Notes: a model not told the origin generated them from the letters alone. Counted from the first letter of the stretch, positions 33,061 to 44,064 are shown. The stretch is DNA of 64,000 nt from Fusarium oxysporum f. sp. lycopersici 4287 (GCF_000149955.1 NC_030998.1:756699-820698); one strand, 5' to 3'. A program made the numbers and translations.

Positions 33061-35271
33061 TTACACAAAGTCCTTGTTCCTCTTCACGGCCAAGAATGTC
33101 AAACTCCACAACTGCCGAACATTACTCTCCGTTCCAGAGCTCAGTCCTGGCGGAGGCGGCAACGTTCCTAGAGGCGCGAATCTGTAACCACTCTTCGAAC
33201 TGTAACTCCAGCTCCAGACCTCAGATTGCAATCTCTCGCTGTTGTCCTCAATTATATCCCACAGACGATTGTATGCACTCTTCAAAGCTGTATGCACCCT
33301 GGTATTGCTGCAAAACGCAGGAACATTATCGTCATCCTTGGATTGTGATGATGAACATCGTGCAAGTTGAAGTTCAAGTCCTTTAGCCATGAGAGCGAGT
33401 TGCCAGCTCCAGACTACGGTGCCGTGATATGCGGCGTTGGTGAAGTTTGCAGTAAATACCTCGTTGCCTGCCAGTGCTGGGTTTGCAACGATGATGCCGA
33501 GAGGAGTACTTAGACCGGCTGGGAATGGACGAAGGACGGCGTTGGCTGTTGCGTTCAAGAAGGTTGTGAGCTGGGCGTCGTTGGTTGAGTTGAGAAGAAA
33601 CAGACGGAATGCCGTGTCAGTGTGCGTGATGCGTATCTTCTCCTCATCCTTGGTAGTGTTGATCGCGAGAGCATAGTCAACGACTTTCCCAGAAGATGAA
33701 TAATTCGCAACCGAATCTGTATGAGATGGACCGTTGTAGAAGGTGTTTTCCTTGACGTAGTCCTTCAGATTCGAAGTAGCTGTGTCAGCAGTGAGATTAT
33801 ACTGGAACAACGGCAGGGTATGATCCTCCCAGATCTTAGCCCTCTTCGCCGCAACGGAACTCCAGCTCCTGGTCACAGAATCATTGGGATACACTCCTTC
33901 AACCCTGGCCAAGTTGGAAATAGCGTAGAGTGCCGCTGGGACGAGAGCGCAGTTCACATCGAAGGGTATCCGTCCATTGGCAAGACCATATGTTGAGTCT
34001 CTCCATTGACCAACTAGCTCACCCTCCTTGAGCTGGATCAAGTTCTTCACCGACTGTTCTTTCTCAAACGCTGCTGTGATGTTCATGATCTTCTGTGCGT
34101 TGATGTAGCTCAAATTGCCCCATGTCAGATTCCGATTCTCGACATCAACTTCGCCAGCCTTTGTGCTAAGCAATGGTTTAACTCGCTTTGGTGTAGCGCT
34201 GAAATAGCGATCCATGAGGACTGGTAAGAAGTAGTCTGTATCAATCATGGGATAGGTGAACCCTGGTGCCGTCGAATCAATGCCGTTCTGTAAGTTCAAA
34301 AGTGTTGCGTAGTCCCCGATGGTCTCCTCGTGGCAAACCGACCCGTCGGTGCGATTGATCCGTTCCAAGACCGCGCCGATGACTGCTTCCAGAGCCGAGC
34401 TATTCCCTGCACTGAGGACGGGTTCGAGCAAAAGCGCGGCGATCATGGTGTCGCGGCCAAAGTACGTCAAGAAACGCCAGCCACCTGCGAGCAGCTTGTC
34501 GGTATACGAGAAGAAGGACAACGACCTGACCTCAGACTGCTCTTTTTTAGCAAGAGCCTGCGACTGGTTGTTGAGGACCTGTTGGGGGGATAGTTGCTTC
34601 AGTTGAGGATAATTGAAAGATGCCGAAAATTTGTAGAAACCTGCACCAAAACTAACGGTGTCATTGTAGATTGACAGGCTGCTATCCTTATTTTGCCATG
34701 GCTCCAGCAACAGGTTTGTCGTCGTCACATTATCCAACCATAGCCTTGAGATGAGCACACCACCACTTTTCACTCTCGTGACATTTGTGGCATTCTGTAT
34801 CACCGGATTGATGATACTCGGCCCTTCAGTGAAGTCTCGGATGTTGCGGATACTACCGAGAATAGCAACTGTGAGGTTCGCCGACGAGTTGAACGACAGA
34901 ACGCCCTCGACTCCAACATAGGGATAGTCGGATCCTTTTTCTTCACGGTTGATCACACCGAGTGGTGATCCGAGAGTCGAATTGACCAGCTCAATAGCTA
35001 GAGTTCCATTTTTCTCATCTTGGGGTTGGAAGAAGGTGCATATACCGCTGTTCCCCGCAGGCCACGCAACAATGAGCCGTGGACCGATGATTGACAGATT
35101 ACTATCCGGAAGAGGGCTTGTTACAACGACTTGGGCGTCGGTGTTGCAGTCAGAGTAGAAGTAGTTCTCATAAGGTGGATCGCTGAGCTGTTGTGTAATA
35201 ACAGGGCATGAATCGCCAAACGCGAACGTGGCATACAAGACAGCCAAAAGCACTGCAATGAAGGATGTCAT
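33061..35271 (-). CDS. Secreted six-hairpin (alpha/alpha)6 glycosidase-like protein
   Basis: Intronless, 736 residues from the ATG at 35271; a longer in-frame start at 35340 would bury the signal peptide (MTSFIAVLLAVLYATFAFGDS). There are about twenty N-glycosylation sequons. The central region has GGWRFLTYFGRDTMIAALLL, HEETIGDYATLLN, IDTDYFLPVLMDRYF, GQWRDSTYGLANGRIPFDVN and AAYHGTVVWSWQLALM, the recurrent aromatic/acidic helical loops of (alpha/alpha)6-barrel glycosidases of the glycogen-debranching/amylo-glucosidase-like superfamily. It is predicted to act outside the cell on an oligosaccharide. The GH family and substrate are uncertain; the D in FGRDTM and the E of HEE are candidate active-site residues, by analogy only. 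Confidence 0.68.
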   Translation of the reverse strand: MTSFIAVLLAVLYATFAFGDSCPVITQQLSDPPYENYFYSDCNTDAQVVVTSPLPDSNLSIIGPRLIVAWPAGNSGICTFFQPQDEKNGTLAIELVNSTLGSPLGVINREEKGSDYPYVGVEGVLSFNSSANLTVAILGSIRNIRDFTEGPSIINPVIQNATNVTRVKSGGVLISRLWLDNVTTTNLLLEPWQNKDSSLSIYNDTVSFGAGFYKFSASFNYPQLKQLSPQQVLNNQSQALAKKEQSEVRSLSFFSYTDKLLAGGWRFLTYFGRDTMIAALLLEPVLSAGNSSALEAVIGAVLERINRTDGSVCHEETIGDYATLLNLQNGIDSTAPGFTYPMIDTDYFLPVLMDRYFSATPKRVKPLLSTKAGEVDVENRNLTWGNLSYINAQKIMNITAAFEKEQSVKNLIQLKEGELVGQWRDSTYGLANGRIPFDVNCALVPAALYAISNLARVEGVYPNDSVTRSWSSVAAKRAKIWEDHTLPLFQYNLTADTATSNLKDYVKENTFYNGPSHTDSVANYSSSGKVVDYALAINTTKDEEKIRITHTDTAFRLFLLNSTNDAQLTTFLNATANAVLRPFPAGLSTPLGIIVANPALAGNEVFTANFTNAAYHGTVVWSWQLALMAKGLELQLARCSSSQSKDDDNVPAFCSNTRVHTALKSAYNRLWDIIEDNSERLQSEVWSWSYSSKSGYRFAPLGTLPPPPGLSSGTESNVRQLWSLTFLAVKRNKDFV

Positions 35272-35634
35272 TTTTCCGGATAAGCAGAATAAGACTTCAA
35301 TTAGAGACTCAAAAGCCCAAAGGTCAGGCTGGATGGCCATGTTATGCTTATAAATTACTCAAGATCGACATACAGACTGCGGGGTTGGCTTGGGATTTCA
35401 AGCTAGCAAAACAAGAAATGGAAGCCGTTGGCACCATTTCGAGTTACTGGGCCTTTAAAGTTTGGGGAAGTTGTAAACGATGACGACACCACATGGCAAC
35501 TTATACGCGGACCCAAAACTCGAATGGCTATGCACTTGCTGTCAGGTTGCCCGAGACAACTGAGATACACGTTTCTGTCCTTCATGCTACACCGGAGTCT
35601 TTAAAAGGTGACAATCGATATGAATTCTTCGGTG
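35272..35634. other. Intergenic, nothing recognised
   Basis: 363 bases: promoter of the six-hairpin gene and 3' flank of the next minus-strand gene. No gene seen. Confidence 0.4.
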
Positions 35635-37260
35635 CTATTGCTTATTATCAGCTTTGTCAAACCATATCAAGTCGCCAACAAGTGACTCTAGATCCATTCC
35701 CATCTTTACCACGCTGCCATCCTCTATCATAAACTCGGTCCTCAGGACTTCATCGCCTGTCTCAAATGCATCTCGCACATGCGCATCATACACTGTTTGG
35801 CCCCGTTTGTGTTTGAGTCTAGCCGTGAATCCCATTGAGCGATCTGTCGCATCGATGAAAAGCCCGTTGTCTCTGATCTCTACCTTCATGTTGCGATAAC
35901 CAGGGTTCCAATAGTCGCCAGCATATTCTTGAAGAGTCACATTCCTTTGCAAGGTAGCACTCGATCCAACTATAGTTGAAGTGTCTTCTTTTTGGTCCTT
36001 TCCTTTGCCACCGTTGGTCTTGACCATTCCACCTGGGTGGCTCTGCGACTCTGACTTCGGCTTCTCGCGCACCTCTGGTGGCTTCGTGTGCACATCTCTG
36101 TTAGATATCGCGCTCAATGGCTGCCACCTCGTATGAGACTTTATAACTATCTCGATGAATTCACGAAACAGTTGTGCAGCTACTGAATTGGTCCCCGAAG
36201 AATTGCCCATCACAACTGCTCCAAACTTAAGATCCGGTAGAAACACAAAGCGACTACCAAAGCCTGTGATATCGCCGCTATGCCCAAGAACTTTGTGTTC
36301 GTCTTGCCAGTATAGATCCATGCCCGCTGTGTAGAAGAGGCAGTCAATGCCGGCCTTCCTTTGGCGATGGTTGGCACTTCGCTTAGATCGTGGCCGTGTC
36401 AATCCTTGGTATACATCCTCACTTATCGGCCCGTTACGATCGATCAGCGCTTTGAGATACTTGATGAAATCGTTGGCGCTTGAGATGACCGACCCTGCTC
36501 CTTGGCCTTCTGGACAGCCTACAGCCTCGAACTCGCGATATGACGTGGACTTCTTATCCCAGATATGTCCTTTTGCGAGACGCCGATCGTGACCTTTAGC
36601 TTTGGCGCCTTCGGGCTGAAGACTGCTAGATGTCATGCCAAGAGGACAGAAAATGCGCTCTTGTAGGAATTTGCCGAACTCTTGTCCGCTCTTGGCTTCT
36701 ATGAGATGCGTCAAGACGGTGTACATCATGTTGCAGTAGATGTATTGTGTCCTTGGTGGTGCAGCGACAGCAAGGTTTCGCAGATTTCGTGTAATTGATT
36801 GCGCATCATCAGGCTTAGTAGCGCGTACTCCCATGTATGAATCATCGTGGCTGCGTTGCCGTTAGCCAAGTTTATCGGGCGCAAATGAGTCTTACCCAGG
36901 CATGCCAGTATGGTGCCCCAAGAGATCATCTACAGTCACAGTATCGGTGTGCAGTTCATCCGACATGACGAAGTCATCGGGCAGCAGTTCAGACATGATT
37001 GAGTCATATTGGACTTCTGGAAAGTTGATATCTTCAATCAAGAGAGCGATTGCTGCTGCAGTAAGCGATTTGGAGGAAGATGCTATATCGAACAGCGTGT
37101 CTGGAGTGCATGGTTCTTGGGCCTCAATTGAAGCAGAGCCATAGCCCGCGGACTTGACCTGGTCACCCTGGACGATTGCGATGGAAAGGCCTGGAACACG
37201 ATTCTTTTGCATCAAAGTCTCGACATGATGGCTGAATGTTGGCGAATTGAAGAGGTCCAT
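35635..37260 (-). CDS. Serine beta-lactamase-family hydrolase (intact active site)
   Basis: Two exons on the minus strand, 37260-36896 and 36850-35635 (GTAAGA donor, ACGCAG acceptor), 526 residues. The class C beta-lactamase/esterase motifs are complete: SxxK at residues 61-64 (DIASSSKSLT), YxN at 160-162 (YIYCNMMY), and HSGDITGFG as the third (HxG-type) motif. There is no signal peptide, so it is probably cytosolic. After the core, a Lys/Ser/Gly-rich linker leads to a beta-rich domain of about 100 residues (LQEYAGDYWNPGYRNMKVEI) common in fungal relatives, which hydrolyse esters, lactones, lactams or peptides. It starts head-to-head with the toxin gene fragment downstream on the plus strand. 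Confidence 0.85.
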
Positions 37261-37539
37261 TTTTCATGGTTCTTGATGATGATCTTGTAGGGCATCGCAT
37301 CACATCGCTAGAAATCCCGTGGTCAGTGGCGCTGAGCGCAGGGCGTAAGCGCTGATGCCTGTCCGTGGCTGACTGCCGTGAGTCTAATCCTGCCGGGATG
37401 TCTATCCACCAAAATTGCAATGCCGACAATCGATCCATTACTCTATATAAAGAGATGTCATTACTACGATATTCAGGTGAAGGAGGAATTCTGAATGAAA
37501 GTCATAATAATGTTTCCATGAGTGAAGACTCCTCGCAGC

Positions 37540-38603
37540 ACAGTAGCTGTAAGCTGACCTACGACGTATGGAAGCAGCATACCTAGAGCGATCTTCGTAT
37601 GACTATGAGATAGTCAAGAATATCTCGTTCAGGCAGCTCAACCCTGAAGCTCTACTGAACCTAAGAGCTAACGGTAATGTCACCTTTGATATTCCTGAGG
37701 TGTTGTATGACTTTGACTTCCCGGGTCATTACATGCGGCGCATCAAGTCAGTCTCATTATCTGTTCCGTGCGTCGTCGGTCCCGATACTGGTCTGAATGC
37801 AACACTGCGTCTGCTTCAGCATCGCGATCGAGTTAGCTCCGTGGCAGCATCTGGAGAAGACTACGCTGGGGACGGCATGGCGTCGGGACATTTCCGCAGA
37901 CATCGCACCTATCACGTCGGTTGCCATCAGCTTAGGTATCCAAGACTCTGGTGTATTCGAGCTCAACTTCAAGGACGACCACTTCCAGCCGTTCGAAGGT
38001 GCTGGTGCAATTGGTTCTTGGTCTCTTGAGCTCCCCACGGTTGTTCGTTCTTTCGACTACTCCGCTATCTCGGGCGTTATTCTGCATGTCCGGTATACAG
38101 CAGTTGACGGAGGACCTTTGCTCCGGAATGCAGCCAACCAAGCTGTCAAGACTTTCCGTTCTCGGGTCGAAGGGTTAAGCTCTGAGGGGCCGGGGCTTTT
38201 CGCAATGTTTGATCTCAAAAATGACTTTAGTAACGCATGGTACGCGTTCCGGTCAGGCCTGGCCAGCAAAACCATCGAAGAGTTTGACCTATCTGGTATC
38301 AAAGACAGATTTCCCTACTGGGCGCTGGGAAAGACCATAATCATTACTGGCCTCAGCCTTGTTGTCCCCGGCAAGGTGACGAAGAACAAATTGGTCCAAG
38401 AGGCGTTTTCAGTTACTGCTTTGGGTAAGGACAAACCGTGGGATCCAGTTCCTTTGGGAAATGCTACGATGTTAACCTTGTCTCCGTTGAACACTAAGCT
38501 AAATGACCCGGATCTTGAGTGGAAATTGAAGATATCGAATGAACGGGGCGACTTCACGGCATTGGAGAACGTGGTACTTGTTCTGCGGTATGCATTGGCT
38601 TGA
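37540..38603 (+). pseudogene. Tc insecticidal toxin complex TcA, C-terminal fragment, frameshifted
   Basis: About 345 codons match the C-terminal TcB-binding end of bacterial Tc toxin A proteins. From 37562 one frame reads NPEALLNLRANG, TFDIPEVLYDFDFPGHY and IKSVSLSVPCVVGP, the TcA neck/TcB-binding signature. Family similarity leaves this frame between about 37860 and 37885 and resumes in the +1 frame (SVAISLGIQDSGVFELNFKD, then LHVRYTA), ending normally at 38603. A second frame change probably lies just before 37565. Full TcA proteins are about 2,000-2,500 residues, so roughly 85% is missing, including the channel. Splicing does not repair the frames. TcA pore-forming subunits are bacterial; relatives have been noted in some Fusarium genomes. 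This copy is a decayed remnant without toxin capacity. Confidence 0.85.
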
Positions 38604-38995
38604 GCTACAGACACTGTAGTCTATATTTGAGCTCGTTACCCTGGAGAACAACGATTGATAAACAGTGATGTGATTCTATTTCCCTGCGGAACTCGAGATA
38701 ACGATAAAAGAAAATAGTGTAGAGGAGATAATTTGGAATTGAATTGCTTGTCACAGTAATTGCTATGGCGCATTTAAATGCTAGGAATGAATGCATCGGC
38801 TTGAAGCGATAATAGCGCGCGCTCTCTCAGGTTGTGAACATTGACGCTTTTCGGCCCATCATTTGCCGACTGTGCCGCTGTGACAAGGGTGTTCCATCGC
38901 CAAGCGTCTGGCCAGATTGCCAAGATTGCAATGCCGACGACTGTGCCTCACTTCCAATCCGTCGCATTCAGCCTCATCGCTTCCATCTCTGAATC
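38604..38995. other. Intergenic, convergent, nothing recognised
   Basis: 392 bases between the toxin fragment and the 3' end of the small membrane protein gene. No gene seen. Confidence 0.4.
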
Positions 38996-39454
38996 TCAAT
39001 CGGACTTGACACGAGTATTCCCCTGCAAACCAACTCCCATCAAAAACGCGATCCTCACAGCACCCTGTCCCCACAGACTCCCCAGATTGGCCCAATCCTC
39101 CCATCTCCACGCCGCGGGATTCCAAAACACGTCTGGAATCGCAAGCCAGCTCGCATACAGATGCAGCGCATCACATATCAAAATCCCAATCAAGACAGTC
39201 CTCCAAACACGCAGATCGTTGGTAGCGCGTAGAAGAATCGCTTCGTTGTAGGCAAAGAGCGTGTATGTCGCTGCGACCTGATTGTAAATAACGCGATTGT
39301 CGGGTGCAAATTTGGCGGTCGGGGTCATTGTGTTGAGAAACATTTCGGGGGAGAACCAGATTATGAAGGAGCCTGCGAACGCGGCAAATGGTTCGAACCA
39401 GAGGAAGAGGATGCGGTACGCGAGGGGAATGTGAGTTAGCGTTGTTCTGGCCAT
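38996..39454 (-). CDS. Small polytopic membrane protein, DUF7704-like
   Basis: From the ATG at 39454 the product has 152 residues: MARTTLTHIPLAYRILFLWF, then EPFAAFAGSFIIWFSPEMFL, a second span around YTLFAYNEAILLRA, a third (VLIGILICDALHLYASWLA), and a fourth near GAVRIAFLMGVGL. This four-helix pattern with an IPLxYRxxFLxxEP opening is what I recall for the fungal DUF7704 family. The frame stays open upstream to an ATG at 39640, which would add 62 basic, Ser/Ala-rich residues resembling a targeting peptide; the shorter start matches the family better. Function is unknown. It is convergent with the toxin fragment. Confidence 0.65.
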   Translation of the reverse strand: MARTTLTHIPLAYRILFLWFEPFAAFAGSFIIWFSPEMFLNTMTPTAKFAPDNRVIYNQVAATYTLFAYNEAILLRATNDLRVWRTVLIGILICDALHLYASWLAIPDVFWNPAAWRWEDWANLGSLWGQGAVRIAFLMGVGLQGNTRVKSD

Positions 39455-39935
39455 TGTGTTTGATGCTGCTGTGCGTGATGTTGAGGTGCGATTGATGAGA
39501 GCTGAGAAGTTATCCAAGCCTCGAGAGGGCTCCCAAGGGAGGACAGGTCTTGAAGTAACCACGGCAGCTACAGCTGAAGAGCTAGCGCGTTTCTTCAAAA
39601 GCCGGAAGCTGCGGATCGCGCCAGTTACAGGCCGTTGCATTGGTGGTGAAAGACATGCATAATCCCCCCTTCAACTGCCGTAAAAGCTTTGACATTAATA
39701 AATACGCTTGGTGGGTTCTGAAACCTAGCACCTTGATATCATTCGTTCGGGCCCCGAGGGTCAACGGAGGATAGCGCATGCCATCGATAAATGCCGTGTC
39801 GCGGTACGCTTAGTGCGTCTTGAAATGCCTAACTGTGACAACATTCCACCCGGTAAAGCATAGTCAATTGATCGCACCGTAAGATGAGTTCATGTACCTA
39901 GATAAAACATCTAAACCACCATTTACTTCGATGGG
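39455..39935. other. Intergenic, nothing recognised
   Basis: 481 bases upstream of the DUF7704-like gene and downstream of the GST gene. The first 186 bases could be coding if the longer start is used. Confidence 0.4.
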
Positions 39936-40736
39936 CTACTTCCGAACAGAGCCCTCACCACGTTTCGCGTCCTCAGGGAACCGCCCCGTCTCCTCCAACT
40001 CATACCAAAACTCCACCGTCTTAAACTTCTCATACCACTTCCTCAACCTACCAAGCTCCTCATCTTCCAAAATAAACTCACGCCAGCTCAACTCCGTATG
40101 TCTCACCGTCGCAGCGAGCATCACGTCAGCCATGCCTGGACCTCCGTCAGCTGCAGGCGTAAGCCAGCCCGTTGAGGTAAGATTGCCAGCAGCCACATTC
40201 TGCAGCGTTTTGAAGTGCCCTTCGAATTCACGTCGGGCGCGACGTCCAACGGGGAGACTGAGCTCAGAGGCGGGAATGTTCCAAAAAGCAGCCATATATG
40301 GAGCGCAATTGACGAGCCAGATCCGACCGGCGTCTGTGGCGAGGGCGATGTAGCTGAGGACGTCTTGAGTGATGGCTCTGTCGATAGGGTTCGTAGACCA
40401 CATTTGACGGTAGTTGTTACCATCGAATACTTCTTCGAGGTATTTAATAATGCTCCACGTCTCGTGGATCCAGATTGACCTGCCGCTCTCAGTATCATCA
40501 AGACGGAGTGCGGGCACTTTGGTGCCAGGTGGCAAGGGCTCTTCAGGGTCCTCAGAAACGAAGCCATCACCAGTAAAAGTAATGGGCACGATTTTCAGAT
40601 TGCTCTCATTCGTCTTTCCATCATATAGCTGTTCCACAGAAGAGCAGATGCCCTTGGAGAGAAGGTAATAGGCGATACGCTTTGGAAAGTAGCCTTCGAT
40701 CCAGAGGAAAAGTGTATGTTTGTAATACACAGACAT
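39936..40736 (-). CDS. Glutathione S-transferase-like protein
   Basis: Intronless, 266 residues. The N-terminal thioredoxin-like half opens with YYKHTLFLWIEGYFPKRIAYYLL, then has TKVPALRLDD (the cis-proline VPAL loop that contacts glutathione) and SIWIHETWSIIKYLEE, where the ES/ET dipeptide binds the gamma-glutamyl moiety. The C-terminal half is all-helical, with GRIWLVNCAPYMAAFW, and ADGGPGMADVMLAATVRH matching the N-capping GST motif. It is likely a cytosolic detoxification or secondary-metabolism transferase; the class is not clear. No catalytic Tyr, Ser or Cys is obvious at the usual N-terminal site. Confidence 0.75.
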   Translation of the reverse strand: MSVYYKHTLFLWIEGYFPKRIAYYLLSKGICSSVEQLYDGKTNESNLKIVPITFTGDGFVSEDPEEPLPPGTKVPALRLDDTESGRSIWIHETWSIIKYLEEVFDGNNYRQMWSTNPIDRAITQDVLSYIALATDAGRIWLVNCAPYMAAFWNIPASELSLPVGRRARREFEGHFKTLQNVAAGNLTSTGWLTPAADGGPGMADVMLAATVRHTELSWREFILEDEELGRLRKWYEKFKTVEFWYELEETGRFPEDAKRGEGSVRK

Positions 40737-41300
40737 GATGCTAGCTCGTGACAGTAGGGTTGAGAATCTTGAACCTGCATGATGGTATTGAATCTATCGC
40801 CTATATATACTAAGACATTTCACTTAATCCACGTACGTGACTGTTTAGGCAAGGCCATTTAGGCATTGACAAAGGACTGAGCCATAATTGCTTCGCCTCT
40901 CTTCATTCACGTACTGGTGGTCAGACCTCGCGCGCGCTGACTGTCACCACCCTTCCCAACTCCGTCGGACGAGTGGAACGGACTCCTTAGGGTCTCACTA
41001 CAAAGAGAGCCTCATGTATCTTGCCCAACTTGTCAGAGTACCCATCTCTGGAGAGGAAATCCTACTGATAGAAAGGACTATCACGTAATGATTCCAACAG
41101 CTTCACACGTCAGCCACCAGCACATCTGATTATTGATGACGACTTGGAGTAAAAGGATCAACGCATTAGTCTAGACTTAAAGCTATTCTGAATTATAAAC
41201 CCTCTCTGGCCAGTATCAACTGTTCTCGATGGCACCCAGTTTGACTTGCTGATAAACCTGACAAACTTGAGCTACTCAAATGCAGCATCTTGACAACTGT
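40737..41300. other. Intergenic, nothing recognised
   Basis: 564 bases between GST promoter and the 3' end of the next minus-strand gene. It contains CGCGCGCG near 40930. No gene seen. Confidence 0.4.
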
Positions 41301-41961
41301 TTAGACCTGCTTCGTTGCATGAATATATCTAGCGACATCTAGACAGAGAATGCCATCGGCGACCAGTTGGTTCGCCGACTCAACGATCCATGTCTGGCAG
41401 TTTCTTTGTACGATTCTCTTCTTGGGAGCTTCCTATGAACAGTCAATCCGTTAGCCAAAGCTTTGCCACTCTGAGCCTTCTGATAGCCGTGATCAAAGTT
41501 TAAATACGTACACTCTCAGTCGTGTTATTAAGCGTCTTCTCGGGCACATTGACTTTATGTAGGCTTTCCTCGAAGATGCACACCGGAATGAACCCTTGAC
41601 TATTAAGCATCAACCCTTCGTCGACAAATACACCTTCAATCCACTGGAGCGGAATTCGGGATGAGGGTGGATCAGAATTCAGGTCATGATTCCTCCGGAT
41701 CTGGCGTTGGAATCCGCTGCGTACATCGCCAATAGCCTCATACACGATACCAACAGAAGGGCTCGAGCTAGATTGAACAAAGTATGCCCAGTGATCATTG
41801 AATGGTGCGCCGTTATGCTTGATTAACTCCAGTAACAGGCCTCCAGCTGGAACGTTCTCAAGAACAACTGGCGCTTGTGGAGTTGGGCGGTCGCCAGTCG
41901 TTGGGGCTCGAAAAGTCGGCGGTGGAGGGGGAGGCGGTAGCATCTCTTGTCGATTGAGCAT
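41301..41961 (-). CDS. Proline-rich conserved fungal hypothetical protein
   Basis: Exons 41961-41512 and 41432-41301 (GTACGT donor, TTCATAG acceptor, phase 0), 193 residues. The second exon encodes 43 residues beginning EAPKKRIVQRNCQTWIVESA, whose NCQTW motif is a signature of a common fungal family of small proteins of unknown function, which supports the splice. The N-terminus has a run of eight prolines. The core (LLLELIKHNGAPFNDHWAYF, then VYEAIGDVRSGFQ) suggests an alpha/beta fold in which the H of NDHW and the C of NCQTW are the conserved polar residues, perhaps a cysteine-peptidase-like site; this last point is speculation. No signal peptide. Confidence 0.7.
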
Positions 41962-42271
41962 GAAGGTCTTGGTGAAGGACGTAGCGACCGCAAAATATGA
42001 CTAAATAGATGAGTTACGTGCGAGACGCTGAATAAATAATAATGGAAGAAGACGAGTTGCAAAATTATGGCGGCCTCTTCGTTCTTGGCCTGCCGCATAC
42101 CCCATGTCATTGGTATGTTGGTTCTGTCCTCGCCTTTGTTACTTGGCTGCCTGAGACAAGTGGGCCACCTGAATTGACTGGGAATTGACAGGCCTCACAA
42201 AATAGTCCATATGCAAAAACTATCGATAAGCAATTCATGGACTCCTCATTATAATATCTAGACTACTGATG
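41962..42271. other. Intergenic, nothing recognised
   Basis: 310 bases: promoter of the proline-rich gene and 3' flank of the permease gene. Confidence 0.4.
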
Positions 42272-44064
42272 CTACTTTTCCGAGCTGCTATTGTTGCTAC
42301 TAATTAACCGCTGAGGGGGCAAATCCCGTCCGAGATCATCATGGGCAGCATCCCACTCAGACACCTTAGAATTACGCACCCGTAAAAGACGATGTGTATT
42401 GGCGCCATTGTCATCGACAGAAATAACTTGTGATCGAATGCCGTAGTTGCCCCAGCCGGGGAGAACCTTCATCCAGAGGTAGTAGTAAATACCGCAGGTT
42501 GCCATGATTCCAATTCCGACAATCATGTAGGTACACCATAGGCTGCGAAATGTTGTCAGTATCTTATCGTAGTTACATCTGAAGCCAGCACTTACAAGCT
42601 AACTGTTCCAGCATAAATGCCACCCTCTGGAGGAATCCAGGGCATGACGAGCAGAAAGACCTGAGCTAAGAGGTACAGTATAACAAGAGCCCACCATGCT
42701 CGGAAGTCAGATCTGGGCGTACCAGAGCGAGAACGGCGGCGACGGATCAGTAGAAGACCAACACCCATGGCAGCATGGAAGATGGCGCCTGGGTACGTCT
42801 TGAGAGAGATGACGAACTGAAAGGCATCACCTGCTGGAGGTGCGACGATCATCAGGAAGGTGAAGCCCCATTTGAGCAGATATGGGCCGATGGGAGTCCC
42901 GAAGGGTTTGGTTGAGACCCAGAATTCTGTCCAGGGGAGGACTCCTTGACGCGCAATCTCGCGAATCTGACGGGACTGACTGATAAGAACAGCAAGGAGA
43001 TTACCAAAGGAGCTCAGGAGGACACAAAAGTTCAGAGCAGATTCGGCAGACGACCCAAAGGCTGTACGAAAGAAGACGGCAGCGGATAGCTCTTTCGACT
43101 CTAGAAAGATGTCCTTGGGGACAGCGGCAAAGGAGGTAATGTTACAGAGGAAGTAGAGAGAGAAGAAAATGAGCAGTGATGCAGTCGCATTTCTCTTCAA
43201 GGTGGGTATTGAGTTTTTGATCTTATTAGCCATGCTGAAAGTATTTTGCCAACCTGAGAAGGCAAAGGTGATGTTAACCATTGCCTGAGACAGACTGTAA
43301 CCGCTCGATGTAGTGCCTTGAAAGCCATGGCGAAAGTTGATGCCCGGGTTCTCAATCCTGCCGAAATGACCTCCAAGGATGACAAGGCCCGAGATGGAGA
43401 TGAAGAGTAGCAAAAGCAGCTTCAAGGCTCCAACGATGTTGATCGCCCAGAGTGAATACCTGTTATGGGCGATAACAGTAATGACAGCTAGCGTGTAAGC
43501 TGCAATAGCAACGCCCTTGAGTTCCCAGGGATCCGGATCACGACCAACGATACGCCAGAGGTAGTTGGAGAGGACGATTGCGTTGCTGCTACTGAATGAT
43601 AGTAGCACAGATTGAATAGCGAAGGCGACGGGGAAAAGGTGCTTGGCTTGCTCAAGCCATACAACCTCGGACCCGCTGCGGTTAGGAAAGTAACTGGTGA
43701 ACTCCATGTGGACAGCGAGTCCGGCGACAGCCAAGAGGAATCCAATGACCCAGTAGACGAGAGCCAGACCGACTGAGCCTGTGAGGCGTAGGATAGTAGC
43801 TGGCGTGGAGAAGATGCCGGTGCCGACCATGTGATTGAGGTTCAAGAAGATTATAATCAGCCAGTTGACGTGGTATCCTAACGGCGACCGTGTTTCGACG
43901 GGAGCACCGACAGCCTCCTGATATCTTGAAGCGCCATTTCCAGCTGTTTAACGCACGTGGGTGAGATCGCCGTCGCGAATGATAGGAGCCTCGGAGTCCG
44001 ACTGTGAGTGCTCTGGAACAGCCTGGCTAGTACCCTGCGACTTCGGACTGAAAGGCAGTCCCAT
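42272..44064 (-). CDS. Amino-acid permease, LAT / Mup1-like
   Basis: Exons 44064-43957, 43917-42596 and 42542-42272, 566 residues. The first intron is only 39 nt (GTGCGT...TATCAG) but is phase-correct, and the resulting N-terminus (a Ser-rich tail, then LGYHVNWLIIIFLNLNHMVG) suits the family. Transmembrane segments follow the APC/LAT pattern: NHMVGTGIFSTPATIL is the substrate-binding break in TM1, with about 12 spans in total, ending with YGGTY-like loops and a hydrophilic tail after MIVGIGIMATCGIYYYLWM. Fungal members such as Mup1 import methionine and other neutral amino acids at the plasma membrane. It is divergent from a TauD-type dioxygenase with a shared 0.85 kb promoter, suggesting co-regulated uptake and breakdown of a sulfur or amino compound. 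Confidence 0.82.

Noticed and set aside
37809..37899. A possible intron that could restore frame in the toxin fragment
   Set aside because: The donor would be a poor GTCTGC and the removed segment contains conserved TcA sequence. Better donors (37832, 37841) do not restore frame with the acceptor at 37899.
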